Source of the DNA: a bacterium
GTDB taxonomy: Bacteria; Patescibacteriota; Minisyncoccia; Phycocordibacterales; Phycocordibacteraceae
Assembly: GCA_021784815.1 (NCBI GenBank)
Contig: JAJYHK010000016.1
Location: forward strand, 1 to 51,984
DNA: 51,984 bases
Reading direction: 5' to 3'
Shown here: in pieces, positions 8,026 to 14,941 of the stretch
How positions within the stretch are numbered: the first letter of the stretch is position 1
How the letters are laid out: each line of letters starts with the position of its first letter
Made by a program: the position numbers and the translations under genes
The notes under the pieces: generated by a model
Told to the model about the DNA's origin: nothing
The model's input: the letters and a program-made list of their open reading frames with translations, nothing else
Databases searched by the model: none

Positions 8026-8565
8026 ATGGATCTTGATCTTTCACACTTCCTTACTGAGAGGTGGTCGCTACTGTTGCCGGAGCAAATCGTCCGTGCCGCA
8101 TACGTGCAGTTCAGACGGGTCATAGTAACCACGCACATGGAGGCTGAGTCGGGAACTATGCTGCACTTGGCGGCAAGTGTCGTACCGGATATTCCAATTG
8201 TTTGTCTGAAGGATCCGACTTTCAATCCGGAGTACGCGGAACACCTGCGCAAGGAGCTCAGACTCAACCTGCATGTCTATGAGTACACGGGCGACAAGCT
8301 TAAGGCGCTTGTGTTCCACTGCAAACAGTTTGGTGCCGAAGCTATGATACACGGCATTCGTCGAGATCAGACATCAAACCGGCTACACAAGCGCATGGTC
8401 GAACGCGGCAAACTCGACGGGCTATACCGCGTGCACCCGATTCTTGATTGGACGCAAGCCGATACACAACTCTATTCTGAGCGGCATAAGCTGCCGAAAC
8501 ACCCGACGCTTATGCCGAAAGCCGACCGCACCGAATGCGGGATCCATTGTTTTCTCAGGACTTGA
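8026..8565 (+). CDS. PAPS-reductase-like (CysH family) protein
   Basis: The 179-residue protein aligns over its length with the adenine nucleotide alpha-hydrolase fold of CysH: a nucleotide-loop region near residues 35-48, GIRRDQTSNR, then VHPILDWTQADTQLY with LPKHPTL, and a C-terminal ECGIHC motif that holds the catalytic Cys in true reductases. The N-terminal SFGxxS-type loop reads THMEAESGTMLH and is degenerate. No sulfate assimilation genes are nearby, so a role in sulfur transfer or nucleic-acid modification is possible. The start is supported by AAAGGAGG placed 6 bases upstream and a TATGAT box about 45 bases upstream. Confidence 0.8.
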   Translation: MDLDLSHFLTERWSLLLPEQIVRAAYVQFRRVIVTTHMEAESGTMLHLAASVVPDIPIVCLKDPTFNPEYAEHLRKELRLNLHVYEYTGDKLKALVFHCKQFGAEAMIHGIRRDQTSNRLHKRMVERGKLDGLYRVHPILDWTQADTQLYSERHKLPKHPTLMPKADRTECGIHCFLRT

Positions 8566-8595
8566 AAAGCGCCCCGGCAAGGCCGGGGCGCTTTT
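8565..8595 (+). terminator. Rho-independent terminator of the CysH-like gene
   Basis: GCGCCCCGGC and GCCGGGGCGC pair around AAG, followed by TTTT, directly behind the stop codon. Confidence 0.9.
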
Positions 8596-8786
8596 ATCGT
8601 TATCAGAAACCGGCGGCGAGTTCCGCAGGCTGCCGCAGGGCCATTTTGAGCGCCGAAGGGATATGCACGGCGGTGCGCTGGTAAGTGGTTGCATCTACTT
8701 TCATCACTAACGTGTGTTTCTGCGCCGCCTGTATGAGTCTAAGCTCTCCACAAGAGAGTTCCTGTATACCGCCCCCGTCTCACTGC

Positions 8787-8792
8787 TATAGT
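8787..8792 (+). promoter_or_regulatory. -10 box TATAGT of the small membrane-protein gene
   Basis: TATAGT ends 12 bases before the ATG at 8805, which predicts an mRNA leader of only about 5 bases. Confidence 0.5.
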
Positions 8793-8804
8793 ACGTTCAT
8801 CGTT

Positions 8805-9149
8805 ATGAACGATGTTATCTATGCATTCTTCGCGGGCGGTACGATAACGGCCGCGGTTACCTGGCTCGAGTTCTCCGGACGCCCCGTGCTTTCGGCCATG
8901 GCGCTTCTTTTTCCGGTGTCGACCTGGCTCTCATATCTCTTTATCGGCCACATTTCCGGCCCCGAGGCAGTGTCGCGCAACGCGCTCTTCGTGATGCTTG
9001 GTACGATTTTCGCATGGATGCCCTACATGTACGTCATCCACTACCTTGCGCCGCGTATCGGTTCGGGGAGGGCGATTCTCGCAGGTATCGCCACGTTTCT
9101 CGTACTCGCTTTTTTGTTTACGATGATTTACGGCAAACTAACCGCATAA
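8805..9149 (+). CDS. Small integral membrane protein (four helices)
   Basis: The ATG at 8805 is preferred over the GTG at 8685 because the product then starts with a membrane helix and a -10 box lies just upstream. The 114 residues form four hydrophobic helices separated by short loops (GRPVLSAMALLF, STWLSYLFIGHISG, FAWMPYMYVIHYLAP, AILAGIATFLVLAFLF). The layout resembles the DUF3147/GlpM group of inner-membrane proteins, but this is only a weak impression. Function unknown. It is convergent with the pilin-like gene, one base apart. Confidence 0.7.
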   Translation: MNDVIYAFFAGGTITAAVTWLEFSGRPVLSAMALLFPVSTWLSYLFIGHISGPEAVSRNALFVMLGTIFAWMPYMYVIHYLAPRIGSGRAILAGIATFLVLAFLFTMIYGKLTA

Positions 9150-9150
9150 C

Positions 9151-9612
9151 CTAAAAATTGCACACAGGAAGGTTGCCCCACCAGCCGTTTGTCGCCATAG
9201 CCGTTACCGAGTAGCCTGTCTTGCAGCACGAGTTGGTTGCTTGGAGGCAGACATACAACCCATATTGCTTACCGTCGGCTGGGTAATAGCGATCACCAGC
9301 AATGAGACTAGGAATCCTAGGAATGTACTCGGGAATAAGCTCGCTGCGTAGTTGCGTGCCATCCGGGCCCGTGTCATTGAGCTGGATATCGCCATTCCCG
9401 GTCGGTGGCGGAAACTCCGGATAAACGCCGTGATCTGTGTAATAGGCCTGGATGGCGGTTTCCAGAGACTTTATGTCGGAAATGCGCGCTGCGTCTGCTC
9501 CTTTCGCGCGCGCGGTGCTTAGAGAGGCAAGCACGACCGACGAAAGGAGCCCGATGATGGCAATCACCACAAGAAGTTCTATGAGCGTGAACCCGCCAGC
9601 GCGTACCCGCAT
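9151..9612 (-). CDS. Type IV pilin-like protein with class III prepilin signal
   Basis: The start at 9612 gives MRVRAGGFTLIELLVVIAII, a short basic leader followed by the prepilin cleavage site G^FTLIE and a long hydrophobic helix; the ORF-track start adds 16 residues before the leader. Cleavage and N-methylation would be done by a PilD-type peptidase. After the helix comes a pseudopilin-like body (AYYTDHGVYPEF) and a C-terminal Cys pair (SCCKTGY, PVCNF) that could form a disulfide. Candidate roles are pilus fibre, DNA uptake or attachment to a host cell, all known for Patescibacteria. A TATACT box ends 11 bases before the ATG. Confidence 0.88.
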   Translation of the reverse strand: MRVRAGGFTLIELLVVIAIIGLLSSVVLASLSTARAKGADAARISDIKSLETAIQAYYTDHGVYPEFPPPTGNGDIQLNDTGPDGTQLRSELIPEYIPRIPSLIAGDRYYPADGKQYGLYVCLQATNSCCKTGYSVTAMATNGWWGNLPVCNF

Positions 9613-9623
9613 GCTGTCACTAC

Positions 9624-9629
9624 AGTATA
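9624..9629 (-). promoter_or_regulatory. -10 box TATACT of the pilin-like gene
   Basis: On the minus strand TATACT is followed by 11 bases and the ATG at 9612, so the leader would be about 4 bases long. Confidence 0.5.
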
Positions 9630-9744
9630 CTATAATTTTGTTCCTGGGTATATGAAACAATCTTTCTTTTATAACGCGTTTCTTATCTTCGTGCCTGTTG
9701 CTCGGAAGTCGGCGGCGCGGTACTGTGATGCTGCGTTATCGTTC

Positions 9745-9829
9745 GGGCATGTGGCGGAATTGGTATACGCGTACGTCTCAGAAGCGTATGGAGCAATCCT
9801 TGGGAGTTCGAGTCTCCCCATGCCCACCA
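9745..9829 (+). tRNA. tRNA-Leu (anticodon CAG)
   Basis: The acceptor stem GGGCATG pairs with CATGCCC; the D-arm follows TG; the anticodon loop CTCAGAA gives CAG; a long variable arm is present as in class II tRNAs; the T-arm reads GGGAGTTCGAGTCTCCC; CCA is encoded. Confidence 0.96.
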
Positions 9830-9844
9830 GCCCAGACAGGCGAT

Positions 9845-9920
9845 GCGCGGTTAGCTCAGTTGGTAGAGCAACCCGTTTACACCGGGTAGGTCGGGGGTTC
9901 GAGTCCCTCACCGCGCACCA
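9845..9920 (+). tRNA. tRNA-Val (anticodon TAC)
   Basis: The acceptor stem GCGCGGT pairs with ACCGCGC; the anticodon loop TTTACAC gives TAC; the T-arm GGGGGTTCGAGTCCCTC is present; CCA is encoded and is followed directly by the ATG of the next gene. Confidence 0.96.
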
Positions 9921-10616
9921 ATGGAATTGCCAATTCTCTACGAAGACGCCGACCTTGTCGTAATCGACAAGCCGTCGGGACTCATGACGCACGCCGACGG
10001 GCGCTTGGAATTGGAAACGGAAACGGCAGAAAGCTGGTTTAAAGAGAAATATCCGGAGGTCATCCTCGAGCGACCGTATGTCCATCGGCTCGACCGGGAA
10101 ACGAGCGGCGTGCTCGTGTTTGCAAAAAATGAAAACGCGCACGAATTCCTGCGCAAAGCCTTTACCGACCGCGACGTGCGTAAGACCTACCTCGCGCTCG
10201 TGTACGGCGCGCCCCAAGAGCGCGAGGGCGTGATTGATTTCGATATCGGCCGGTCGCGCAAAGACTTTCGCTTGAGGAGCGCGCAGCCGAAAGCGAAAGG
10301 TCGTCTCCGAGAAGCGCTCACGCGCTATAAAGTGCTCGGCGAAATTGGGCAGGGAAGCAAGAAATTCGCGCTTCTTGAGGTGTCGCCGGAAACCGGTCGC
10401 ACCCACCAGATTCGCGTGCACCTGAAAGCGATTCACCACTCGGTCGTATGCGATCCGCTCTATGCGCCGAAGCATCCGGCGGTGCTCGGGCTTACACGCC
10501 TCGCGCTGCACGCGCACAAGCTTGATTTACCGCTGCCCTCTGGTGGGCGCGTGGAAATCGTCGCGCCCGTTCCGGGCGATCTCAGGCCAGCCTTTTCAAA
10601 AGCAGCTTCGTTCTAA
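9921..10616 (+). CDS. RluA-family pseudouridine synthase
   Basis: The 231-residue enzyme converts uridine to pseudouridine in rRNA or tRNA. The catalytic Asp lies in HRLDRETSGVLVFAK, followed by the RKTYLALV strand, the GRTHQIRVHL motif and GDPLY-like VCDPLYAP near the C-terminus. There is no N-terminal S4 domain, so it is of the shorter RluA/TruC type. The ATG is the very next base after the CCA of tRNA-Val, so there is no room for a ribosome-binding site; processing of the tRNA 3' end would leave a leaderless mRNA. Target site is unknown. Confidence 0.92.
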   Translation: MELPILYEDADLVVIDKPSGLMTHADGRLELETETAESWFKEKYPEVILERPYVHRLDRETSGVLVFAKNENAHEFLRKAFTDRDVRKTYLALVYGAPQEREGVIDFDIGRSRKDFRLRSAQPKAKGRLREALTRYKVLGEIGQGSKKFALLEVSPETGRTHQIRVHLKAIHHSVVCDPLYAPKHPAVLGLTRLALHAHKLDLPLPSGGRVEIVAPVPGDLRPAFSKAASF

Positions 10617-10667
10617 AGCACACGAAAAGGCCGGATTCGCCCACGAGCACATCTCGGGCGTAACGTA

Positions 10668-10698
10668 AAACAGCGGGCTTTTCGCTCGCCGTTTTGCG
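10668..10698 (+). terminator. Imperfect hairpin before L19
   Basis: AAAACAGCGGGC and GCTCGCCGTTTT form an imperfect stem that ends in a T-run. It likely ends the RluA transcript. Confidence 0.45.
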
Positions 10699-10716
10699 TT
10701 TCTGAGCCGCGCGTGG

Positions 10717-10722
10717 TACCGT
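10717..10722 (+). promoter_or_regulatory. rplS: Extended -10 box TGG-TACCGT of rplS
   Basis: TGGTACCGT ends 9 bases before the ATG at 10732, consistent with a leaderless or near-leaderless start. Confidence 0.5.
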
Positions 10723-10731
10723 GTGCGGGTC

Positions 10732-11214
10732 ATGGACAAGGTACTTACGACCATCAACGTCGCGGGACGCGCTAAGCTTGGGATTCGCCCGGGCGACACC
10801 GTGCGCGTCATTCAGAACATCATCGAGCTCAAGAAGGGTCGCGGTGCCGATAAGAAGGAAAAGACGCTCAAGAACACCCGCAAGCAGGCATTTGAGGGCC
10901 TCGTGATTGCGGTTAAGCACGGTACGGAGCCGGGTGCGACCTTCACGGTGCGCGCATCTCTCTCGGGCGTCGGCGTCGAGAAGACGTTCCCGCTCTACTC
11001 GCCAATGATCGACTCGATTGAAATCGTAAAGCGCTCGAAAATGCGCCGCGCGAAGCTCTATTTCATCCGCGAGAAGGCGGCTAAAGCGGTCCGCCGTCAG
11101 CTGCGCAATGCGCGCATGGTGCACGAGAAAAGCGAGGAAGAACTGCCTGAGAGAGAGCCTACGGAGGCAGCTAAGGAATCGACAGAGAAGATCGAGGAAG
11201 CGGTTGCCGCGTAG
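10732..11214 (+). CDS. rplS: 50S ribosomal protein L19 (bL19)
   Basis: The first 120 residues carry L19 hallmarks: IRPGDTVRV near the N-terminus, FEGLVIAVK, the [12 protein letters not shown] segment, and the basic [10 protein letters not shown] end. L19 lies at the 30S-50S interface. The ATG at 10732 fits better than the in-frame GTG at 10723. The last 35 residues form an acidic, Glu-rich extension ([20 protein letters not shown]) that most bacterial L19 proteins lack. It is a single-gene unit bounded by terminators. Confidence 0.96.
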   Translation: MDKVLTTINVAGRAKLGIRPGDTVRVIQNIIELKKGRGADKKEKTLKNTRKQAFEGLVIAVKHGTEPGATFTVRASLSGVGVEKTFPLYSPMIDSIEIVKRSKMRRAKLYFIREKAAKAVRRQLRNARMVHEKSEEELPEREPTEAAKESTEKIEEAVAA

Positions 11215-11224
11215 TTCGGTGGGG

Positions 11225-11258
11225 AGCGCCCGTTCCGCTTTGCGGAACGGGCGCTTTT
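11225..11258 (+). terminator. Terminator of rplS
   Basis: GCGCCCGTTCCGC and GCGGAACGGGCGC pair around TTT and end in TTTT. Confidence 0.92.
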
Positions 11259-11278
11259 CGTTTATAGTGCCTTCGATT

Positions 11279-11363
11279 GCGCAGGTGGCGAAATTGGTAG
11301 ACGCACTACCTTGAGGTGGTAGCCCCCGTTAAGGGGATGGAGGTTCGAGTCCTCTCCTGCGCA
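11279..11363 (+). tRNA. tRNA-Leu (anticodon GAG)
   Basis: The acceptor stem GCGCAGG pairs with CCTGCGC; the anticodon stem CTACC/GGTAG holds the loop TTGAGGT; there is a long variable arm and a T-arm GGAGGTTCGAGTCCTCT. After the discriminator A the sequence is CAAAA, so the CCA end is not encoded, unlike the three other tRNAs in this window. Confidence 0.96.
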
Positions 11364-11576
11364 CAAAACGAAAGAGTCGGAGGTGAAGAATGATTGCGCG
11401 AGGAGCGTCCCGAGACGAAAGTGTACCTCATTGACTTTCCTCGCTCCTTTTTGCGCTCGCGCGGCTTGTCAACCGCGGAGCGGACGTTCCGGAAGAGACG
11501 TCGCGCCATGGGTGCGTGGCGTAAAACGGAAGTCGTGTTATAAAACATGCACTTGCGGCGCACGCCGGAAGAGTAT
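11364..11576. other. Spacer between tRNA-Leu and tRNA-His
   Basis: No gene is seen. GGAGCG near 11402 pairs with CGCTCC near 11441 just before CTTTTTG, a terminator-like end. A TATAAA box near 11540 could serve tRNA-His. Confidence 0.4.
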
Positions 11577-11653
11577 GGCGGCGTTAGCTCAGTTGGTAGA
11601 GCTCTCGGTTGTGGTCCGAGCGGTCGTGGGTTCGAATCCCACACGTCGCCCCA
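11577..11653 (+). tRNA. tRNA-His (anticodon GTG)
   Basis: The anticodon loop TTGTGGT gives GTG. The extra G at position -1 faces C73, the identity element for histidyl-tRNA synthetase. The acceptor stem GCGGCGT/ACGTCGC has one G-U pair. CCA is encoded. Confidence 0.96.
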
Positions 11654-11661
11654 AGTCATAT

Positions 11662-12108
11662 ATGCAAACTGAACCGAATAAGAAGTTTGTCATGAAGTGC
11701 CGGGCGATCATCGTGCACGAGGGGAAGCTTCTCGTAGTGAGTCATCCGCATGATACGAGTTTCTATGCGCTTCCGGGCGGGCACTTGGAGTGGGGCGAAA
11801 CGCCGCAAGCATGCGTGCGCCGAGAGGTTGTCGAGGAGCTCGGCGTCGAACCGGAGCTCGGGAGATTGCTGTACGTAAACACATATCTTGAGAACAGCCG
11901 GAAACACGTAACGGAGTTTTTCTTTGAGGTACTCAATAGCGCAGATTTCGTTCATTTGGAAGGCCGTGAGCGTACCCACGCTTTTGAATTACAGGCGATA
12001 CGATGGCTCGCGCCCGAAGACGACGCGAAAATTCTGCCTGAACAATTTGGCGCCGATTTTCGCGGAAGAAGGATTTTTTCGGACAGTACCCGATATATAG
12101 GCAAGTAG
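11662..12108 (+). CDS. NUDIX hydrolase
   Basis: The 148-residue protein has a full Nudix box, GX5EX7REUXEEXGU, in GGHLEWGETPQACVRREVVEELGV (motif spans residues 41-64). The enzyme would hydrolyse a nucleoside diphosphate linked to another group, using Mg or Mn held by the REVVEE glutamates. The start at MQTEPNKKF lies 8 bases behind the CCA of tRNA-His, too close for a ribosome-binding site, so after tRNA processing the message would have a leader of 8 bases. The substrate is unknown; candidates are oxidised dNTPs or sugar nucleotides. Confidence 0.9.
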   Translation: MQTEPNKKFVMKCRAIIVHEGKLLVVSHPHDTSFYALPGGHLEWGETPQACVRREVVEELGVEPELGRLLYVNTYLENSRKHVTEFFFEVLNSADFVHLEGRERTHAFELQAIRWLAPEDDAKILPEQFGADFRGRRIFSDSTRYIGK

Positions 12109-12272
12109 TCCGTGATTTTCTAAGACGCCGCCGGTACCCGTTTTGTTCGTGCCGCGATCTCGATACTCAGCACGTGGGCTTGCGTGAACGGCGCGTGAAT
12201 GCACGGGGATAGCGATCGACAACGTTATGTGGTACTGCTTATTTTGGAAGCGCGCTAAAGAGGAGAATGAGT

Positions 12273-12521
12273 ATGTCGTGCGAACCAGAAGGCACTAAGG
12301 CGACGCCTTTCCCAGACCGTTCAGGAGAATCTGCAGCGGCAGCCCAGCGTACGGTGAGCGGACAGACGGGTGTATTCGCCCGGACCGGCATCTGCCCACA
12401 ATGCGGCAGGGTTGTACCCGTTGAGGAAGATCCTCCATTTACGGCACTTTCGAGCCCGGATGCGCGGAAATGGCACCGGGCGTGCGATTGCAAAGGGTTA
12501 GGGATGATTGTCGGACCATAG
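12273..12521 (+). CDS. Small zinc-ribbon-like protein, unknown
   Basis: The 82-residue product contains CPQC followed 33 residues later by CDC (HRACDCKG), a pattern that could bind one zinc ion. The N-terminal half is polar and low in order. AGGAGA at 12261-12266 is directly against the first ATG (12267) but 6 bases from the second (12273), so the second start is chosen. No family recognised. It precedes a terminator and is transcribed alone. Confidence 0.6.
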   Translation: MSCEPEGTKATPFPDRSGESAAAAQRTVSGQTGVFARTGICPQCGRVVPVEEDPPFTALSSPDARKWHRACDCKGLGMIVGP

Positions 12522-12530
12522 GACGGCGGT

Positions 12531-12570
12531 GTGCGCGGGTGGGAGCAATCCCGGCCGCGCACTTATTTTT
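12531..12570 (+). terminator. Terminator before mscL
   Basis: GTGCGCGG and CCGCGCAC form the base of a stem with an inner GGG-CCC pair, followed by TTATTTTTT. Confidence 0.85.
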
Positions 12571-12575
12571 TGTGC

Positions 12576-12581
12576 TAGCAT
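12576..12581 (+). promoter_or_regulatory. mscL: Extended -10 box TGC-TAGCAT of mscL
   Basis: TGCTAGCAT is followed by GCCGCC and the ATG. The 6-base gap places the transcription start on or beside the A of the ATG. Confidence 0.6.
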
Positions 12582-12587
12582 GCCGCC

Positions 12588-12998
12588 ATGAAAAATTTCT
12601 TTGCGGAATTTCGCGCGTTTGCGGTGCGCGGCAACGCGATCGATCTCGCGGTCGGCGTCGTCATCGGCGCGGCATTCAATCAAATCACCACGTCGCTGGC
12701 CAATAACGTCCTCACGCCGCCTATCGGTCTTCTGCTCGGCGGCCTCGATTTTTCCAAACTTGAAGTCTCGCTCGGCGGCAAGTCGGTCATCGCCTTCGGA
12801 CTATTCCTACAAGCGGTTCTCAACTTTTTCATCATCGCCTTTGCGCTTTTCTTGCTCGTAAAGGTGATTAACCGTCTCCAAGCGAACCGCAAAGAAGAGG
12901 AAAAACAGGAGGCACAGCAGCCAGCGGAGAGTCCGGAGCTCAAGGTGCTGCTCGAGATCCGCGACGCGCTGCACTCCCGGAACGGGGAACGAGCGTAG
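12588..12998 (+). CDS. mscL: Large-conductance mechanosensitive channel MscL
   Basis: The 136-residue protein has the MscL order: N-terminal amphipathic helix (FFAEFRAFAVRGNAIDLAVG), first transmembrane pore helix with the GVVIGAAFNQI gate region, a short periplasmic loop, second helix (FGLFLQAVLNFFIIAFALFL) and a cytoplasmic helix with an acid-base tail. It opens under membrane tension and releases solutes on osmotic downshock, important for a small cell. The ATG follows an extended -10 box by six bases and no ribosome-binding site is present. Confidence 0.97.
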   Translation: MKNFFAEFRAFAVRGNAIDLAVGVVIGAAFNQITTSLANNVLTPPIGLLLGGLDFSKLEVSLGGKSVIAFGLFLQAVLNFFIIAFALFLLVKVINRLQANRKEEEKQEAQQPAESPELKVLLEIRDALHSRNGERA

Positions 12999-13036
12999 TG
13001 CTGCCGACGCCGTGGTACCATGCTTGAGCAACTTCC

Positions 13037-13687
13037 ATGAAGAGCCTGTTTTTTGGAGTCCTTATTCTGGTGGTAGTGGGCGTCGGCGGTCTCATCTATC
13101 GCAACGCGGTTCAGCACCCAAACCAAAAAGTAGCCTGTCCGGTTGATGCTGAAATCTGCCCGAACGGTGCTTCGCTCGCTCGGGTCGGGCCGTCGTGCTC
13201 CTTTCCAGCGTGTCCGCCGCCGAACGTCACGCTCTCAAGCGCGAATGTTTCCTACGCCGTCCCCGCAGGTTTTAACAGCATCACCGGTTCGTCTGATCCG
13301 TCGGTGATCGCCGAGTACGACCTGGCGAACGCATCCTCCACAGGGGCTGGCGCGTCCCTTTTCATTCGGAAGTATTCGATCGCCGCTTCTTCGACCGCGC
13401 TTGCGACTATTGAGCAGACGGCGGTAGGTTACCCATCGGGTCAACTCGTCAGCCCGAACGCCTTTACCTCGACAGTCATCGGGTTCCATCGATTCACAAT
13501 CGTTACGATAGAGCGAGCCAGCGGGGCCATCGATACTGCATATTATCTCAACCGCGGCAGCGACGTGCTCCGCTTTGATGCGGTGGACTATAACGTCGCG
13601 AACTGGAATGATCCGAGTCTGCGTCTTTCCGCGTTGCCGGCGCAGCAAGGGCTCAAGTACCTCTTGTCCACGCTGCAGGGCGACTAA
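13037..13687 (+). CDS. Exported or membrane-anchored protein with Cys-rich segment
   Basis: An N-terminal hydrophobic helix (LFFGVLILVVVGVGGLIY) would anchor or export the 216-residue protein. Next comes a four-cysteine segment, ACPVDAEICPNG followed by RVGPSCSFPACPP, a short motif of two likely disulfides. The rest is a beta-rich domain with no recognised family. The upstream box TGGTACCAT suggests a leader under 10 bases. It lies between mscL and a SIMPL-domain protein, and could be part of the cell envelope. Confidence 0.7.
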   Translation: MKSLFFGVLILVVVGVGGLIYRNAVQHPNQKVACPVDAEICPNGASLARVGPSCSFPACPPPNVTLSSANVSYAVPAGFNSITGSSDPSVIAEYDLANASSTGAGASLFIRKYSIAASSTALATIEQTAVGYPSGQLVSPNAFTSTVIGFHRFTIVTIERASGAIDTAYYLNRGSDVLRFDAVDYNVANWNDPSLRLSALPAQQGLKYLLSTLQGD

Positions 13688-13761
13688 TTTTCTTACCGGA
13701 AAGGTTATAGTTCATGTGGCGCTGGCCTCCGGCGCGTTGCTATGAATCTGACTAACCTTCC

Positions 13762-14547
13762 ATGGACCAAGAGCACATGCACACACTCAGCGATTCGGGG
13801 ATACGGGTGGCGGTTGTCGTCGTGCTCGCCACGCTTGCGGTCTTCCTTGTCGCGGAGACGATCTCGATCGGTCGGGGACTGACTACGCCCACCAGAGCGC
13901 CCGCGGATACGATTACCGTGACTGGAACCGGAACGGTCGCGCTTCCGCCCGACATTGCGTACCTTACCTTCACGGTGCAGAACCGCGCGGCTGATGTCGC
14001 TGCGGCGCAGGACGCGACGACCAAGCAGGCGAACGCGGCGATTGCCTACGTGAAGCAGCAGGGCATTGCGGACAAAGACGTAACGACGCTCTCATACAAC
14101 ATTACGCCGCAGTACAAAACGGCAATGTGTCCCATCGGGGTGTACTGCCCGGTGTCGAACGAGGTCGCTGGTTACCAGGTTTCCGAGTCGGTGCGTGTGA
14201 CCGTGCGCGATCTCTCGAAAGTAAGTCTGCTCCTTTCGGGACTCGGCCGGCAAAACGTGCAGAACGTATCCGGTCCAGAGTTCGGCCTCGCGGACCCGAA
14301 TGAGGGGACGGATGCGGCGCGTGCGAAGGCCATCGACAACGCAAAAGCAGAAGCGCAGACGCTTGCCGTGCAGCTTGGCGTGGGTCTTGGCCGCATCGTG
14401 TCCTTCAATGAGAACACTGCGCCATACCGGGTGTACTCGACGATGGGCATGGGCGGGTCCGAAGCGGCTGCAGCGCCGCAACCGGAGCTCCCGGCCGGGC
14501 AGAACACCTATACCGCAAACGTCTCGATTACATACGCGATTCAGTAA
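13762..14547 (+). CDS. SIMPL-domain (DUF541) exported protein
   Basis: A 261-residue protein with an N-terminal helix (VAVVVVLATLAVFLVAETISI) and a SIMPL/DUF541 body: ITVTGTGTVALPPDIAYLTF at the start, repeated helix segments rich in Ala (QDATTKQANAAIAYVKQQG), the TLSYNITPQY strand, DARAKAIDNAKAEAQTLA-type helix and a C-terminal YTANVSITYAIQ strand. This family (BP26, YggE) forms oligomeric channels or rings in the periplasm or at the surface, with an uncertain role in stress tolerance. The motif CPIGVYCP could form a disulfide. Confidence 0.88.
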   Translation: MDQEHMHTLSDSGIRVAVVVVLATLAVFLVAETISIGRGLTTPTRAPADTITVTGTGTVALPPDIAYLTFTVQNRAADVAAAQDATTKQANAAIAYVKQQGIADKDVTTLSYNITPQYKTAMCPIGVYCPVSNEVAGYQVSESVRVTVRDLSKVSLLLSGLGRQNVQNVSGPEFGLADPNEGTDAARAKAIDNAKAEAQTLAVQLGVGLGRIVSFNENTAPYRVYSTMGMGGSEAAAAPQPELPAGQNTYTANVSITYAIQ

Positions 14548-14701
14548 GACGGAGGCTCGACGCAAGACCCCATTGCTGCGTCGGGGTGGGCGGGTTGTCG
14601 GTATTGCATCGAGTTAGGCAAGGTACCTTCGATACACCTGCCCGAGTGGCTCGAGCGCGGCGTTGACGGCTCCCGGTGCTCGTAGTATCATGCTCGCAAC
14701 G

Positions 14702-14722
14702 AAAAGCCCGCCGGGCTTTTTT
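14702..14722 (+). terminator. Hairpin terminator upstream of secE
   Basis: AAAAGCC and GGCTTTT pair around CGCCG, followed by TTA. It either ends the SIMPL transcript or acts as an attenuator in front of secE. Confidence 0.75.
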
Positions 14723-14744
14723 ATTTATCCGTCATTTTCCGCTT

Positions 14745-14930
14745 ATGAACGCACTCACTTCGTATCTGAAGCATGTCCGCAACGAGTTCGTGCATATCGT
14801 GTGGCCGACGCCGCGCACGGCGCTTGCGCACACTCTGGTTGTCATCATCATCGCTGTTGTTATAGCCGCTGTTGTTGGTGTGGCTGACTACGGTTTCAGT
14901 AGCGCGGTCTCGCATATCGTCGGCGGATAG
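14745..14930 (+). CDS. secE: Preprotein translocase subunit SecE
   Basis: The 61-residue protein is of the short, single-helix type: an amphipathic N-terminus (YLKHVRNEFVHIVWPTPRTA) with the conserved VxWPT motif, then one membrane helix (TLVVIIIAVVIAAVVGVADYGF). SecE clamps the SecY channel. It is immediately followed by nusG, the usual bacterial order. The ATG at 14745 is chosen because it gives the normal SecE N-terminus; the ORF track runs further upstream through the terminator. Confidence 0.93.
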   Translation: MNALTSYLKHVRNEFVHIVWPTPRTALAHTLVVIIIAVVIAAVVGVADYGFSSAVSHIVGG

Positions 14931-14941
14931 TCCCCAGCATT

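Noticed and set aside
9669-10517. 282-residue minus-strand ORF with DSNPRP-type motifs
   Set aside because: It is antisense to two tRNAs and to the RluA gene; DSNPRP and GRLELP strings are known translation artefacts of tRNA genes.
14590-14700. tRNA-like D-arm GCCCGAGTGGCTCGAGCGCG upstream of secE
   Set aside because: No T-arm or matching acceptor stem follows.
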